Below the pieces are notes generated by a model that had not been told where the DNA came from, made no database searches, and saw only the letters and a list, made by a program, of their open reading frames with translations. A DNA stretch of 64,000 nt from JADGNF01 sp963701765. Its GTDB lineage: Archaea > Thermoproteota > Bathyarchaeia > Bathyarchaeales > Bathycorpusculaceae. The translations under genes were made by a program, and so were the position numbers. Where the stretch lies: positions 72,822 through 136,821 of the forward strand of contig CAVPBD010000007.1 in assembly GCA_963701765.1 (NCBI GenBank), read 5' to 3'. Of this stretch, positions 63,627 through 64,000 are shown piece by piece. The stretch's first letter is position 1. Each line of letters opens with the position of its first letter.

Positions 63627-64000
63627 TTTCGTTCTCCTAAAAATTATAGTGATAGCCCATTTGTTTGCGTTTTAGATATAAGATTTTCGTAAAAGAGTAA
63701 AAAACGAAGTTTTTTCATATAATGGAAACAATTTCTGGCCAACTTCTAAAATTCAAAATAAATATAAGTGATTCATAGACTATTTGAAATTAAAAAAGAG
63801 CAAAGGTTGCGAGTGATGAAGAATTTATCCCTAAAACAACAAAAATCCTAAAGAGAATTTAAAAAAATATGAAAAAATAGAAGAGGTTATGAGGGAATGA
63901 AGTAGCATCCCTTAAACGTTCCGAAATACCTCACCTCGGCCACTTTTCGTGTTGTATCTAATTAAGACTCATAGTTAGCCATCAAAACAGTGTGTGTAAT
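63627..64000. other. Right-end intergenic region
   Basis: AT-rich sequence upstream of the propeller gene, which should include its promoter. Around 63895-63960 the sequence is more mixed (for example CCTCACCTCGGCCAC) but encodes no recognisable product. Nothing else is seen. Confidence 0.4.

Overview
The window is a 64 kb AT-rich stretch of archaeal chromosome. The information-processing genes are archaeal throughout: TBP, TFS, pelota, ribosomal protein S30e, archaeal-type AlaRS, the GatD/GatE amidotransferase, TiaS, Elp3 and Tsr3. It also carries a methanofuran biosynthesis cluster, a pyruvoyl-dependent arginine decarboxylase, a Hjc-like resolvase and many TTG/GTG starts. This combination best fits a TACK-group archaeon, most likely Bathyarchaeia-like. 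The lineage is an inference from gene content; no marker was compared with a database. I found no rRNA, tRNA or CRISPR array.

Layout. 1-3.6 kb: surface proteins, two winged-helix regulators and a ParA/MinD-type ATPase. 3.6-12.9 kb: a gene-poor accessory zone with six copies of a repeat (core GTATACAAAAGCATC) in the orientation + + - - + -, that is, nested inverted pairs. It holds mobA, a restriction-nuclease-like gene, a decayed ABC exporter, a Hjc-like resolvase, a YjbQ-family gene and about 4 kb without convincing genes. 12.9-26.6 kb: NAD salvage and repair (pncA, nnr), tsr3, a RecA/RadB-like protein without a Walker A motif, TFS, S30e (a 53-residue gene), elp3, gatD (frameshifted), gatE and tiaS. 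26.7-28.6 kb: a surface protein plus NapH-like ferredoxin operon. 28.8-41.9 kb: alaS, proBA, a proton-pumping pyrophosphatase, pelota, tbp behind three TATA boxes spaced exactly 12 bp apart, a tRNA thiolase, a LysE-type exporter and a small zinc/Cren7-like protein. 41.9-50.1 kb: the methanofuran genes mfnE-F-D-A-B, a HisA-like gene and a ZnuBC-type transporter. 50.2-58.2 kb: an eRF1-like protein, membrane proteins, a TrmB-CBS regulator with a palindrome at its promoter, a response regulator, a Nudix gene with two nonsense codons and pdaD. 58.3-64 kb: a broken integrase, a small island with strong palindromes, and a large PQQ-propeller surface protein carrying frameshifts.

How the genes connect. 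PdaD makes agmatine, the substrate TiaS uses to modify tRNA-Ile2. GatDE, AlaRS, Elp3, TiaS and the thiolase serve tRNA charging and modification. PncA and Nnr maintain NAD(P). Methanofuran is the C1 carrier at the entry of the archaeal Wood-Ljungdahl methyl branch. The pyrophosphatase recovers energy from PPi made by biosynthesis.

Caution. At least seven genes carry one-base-scale frame breaks, including gatD, which is expected to be essential. Part of this is probably uncorrected indel error rather than true gene decay.
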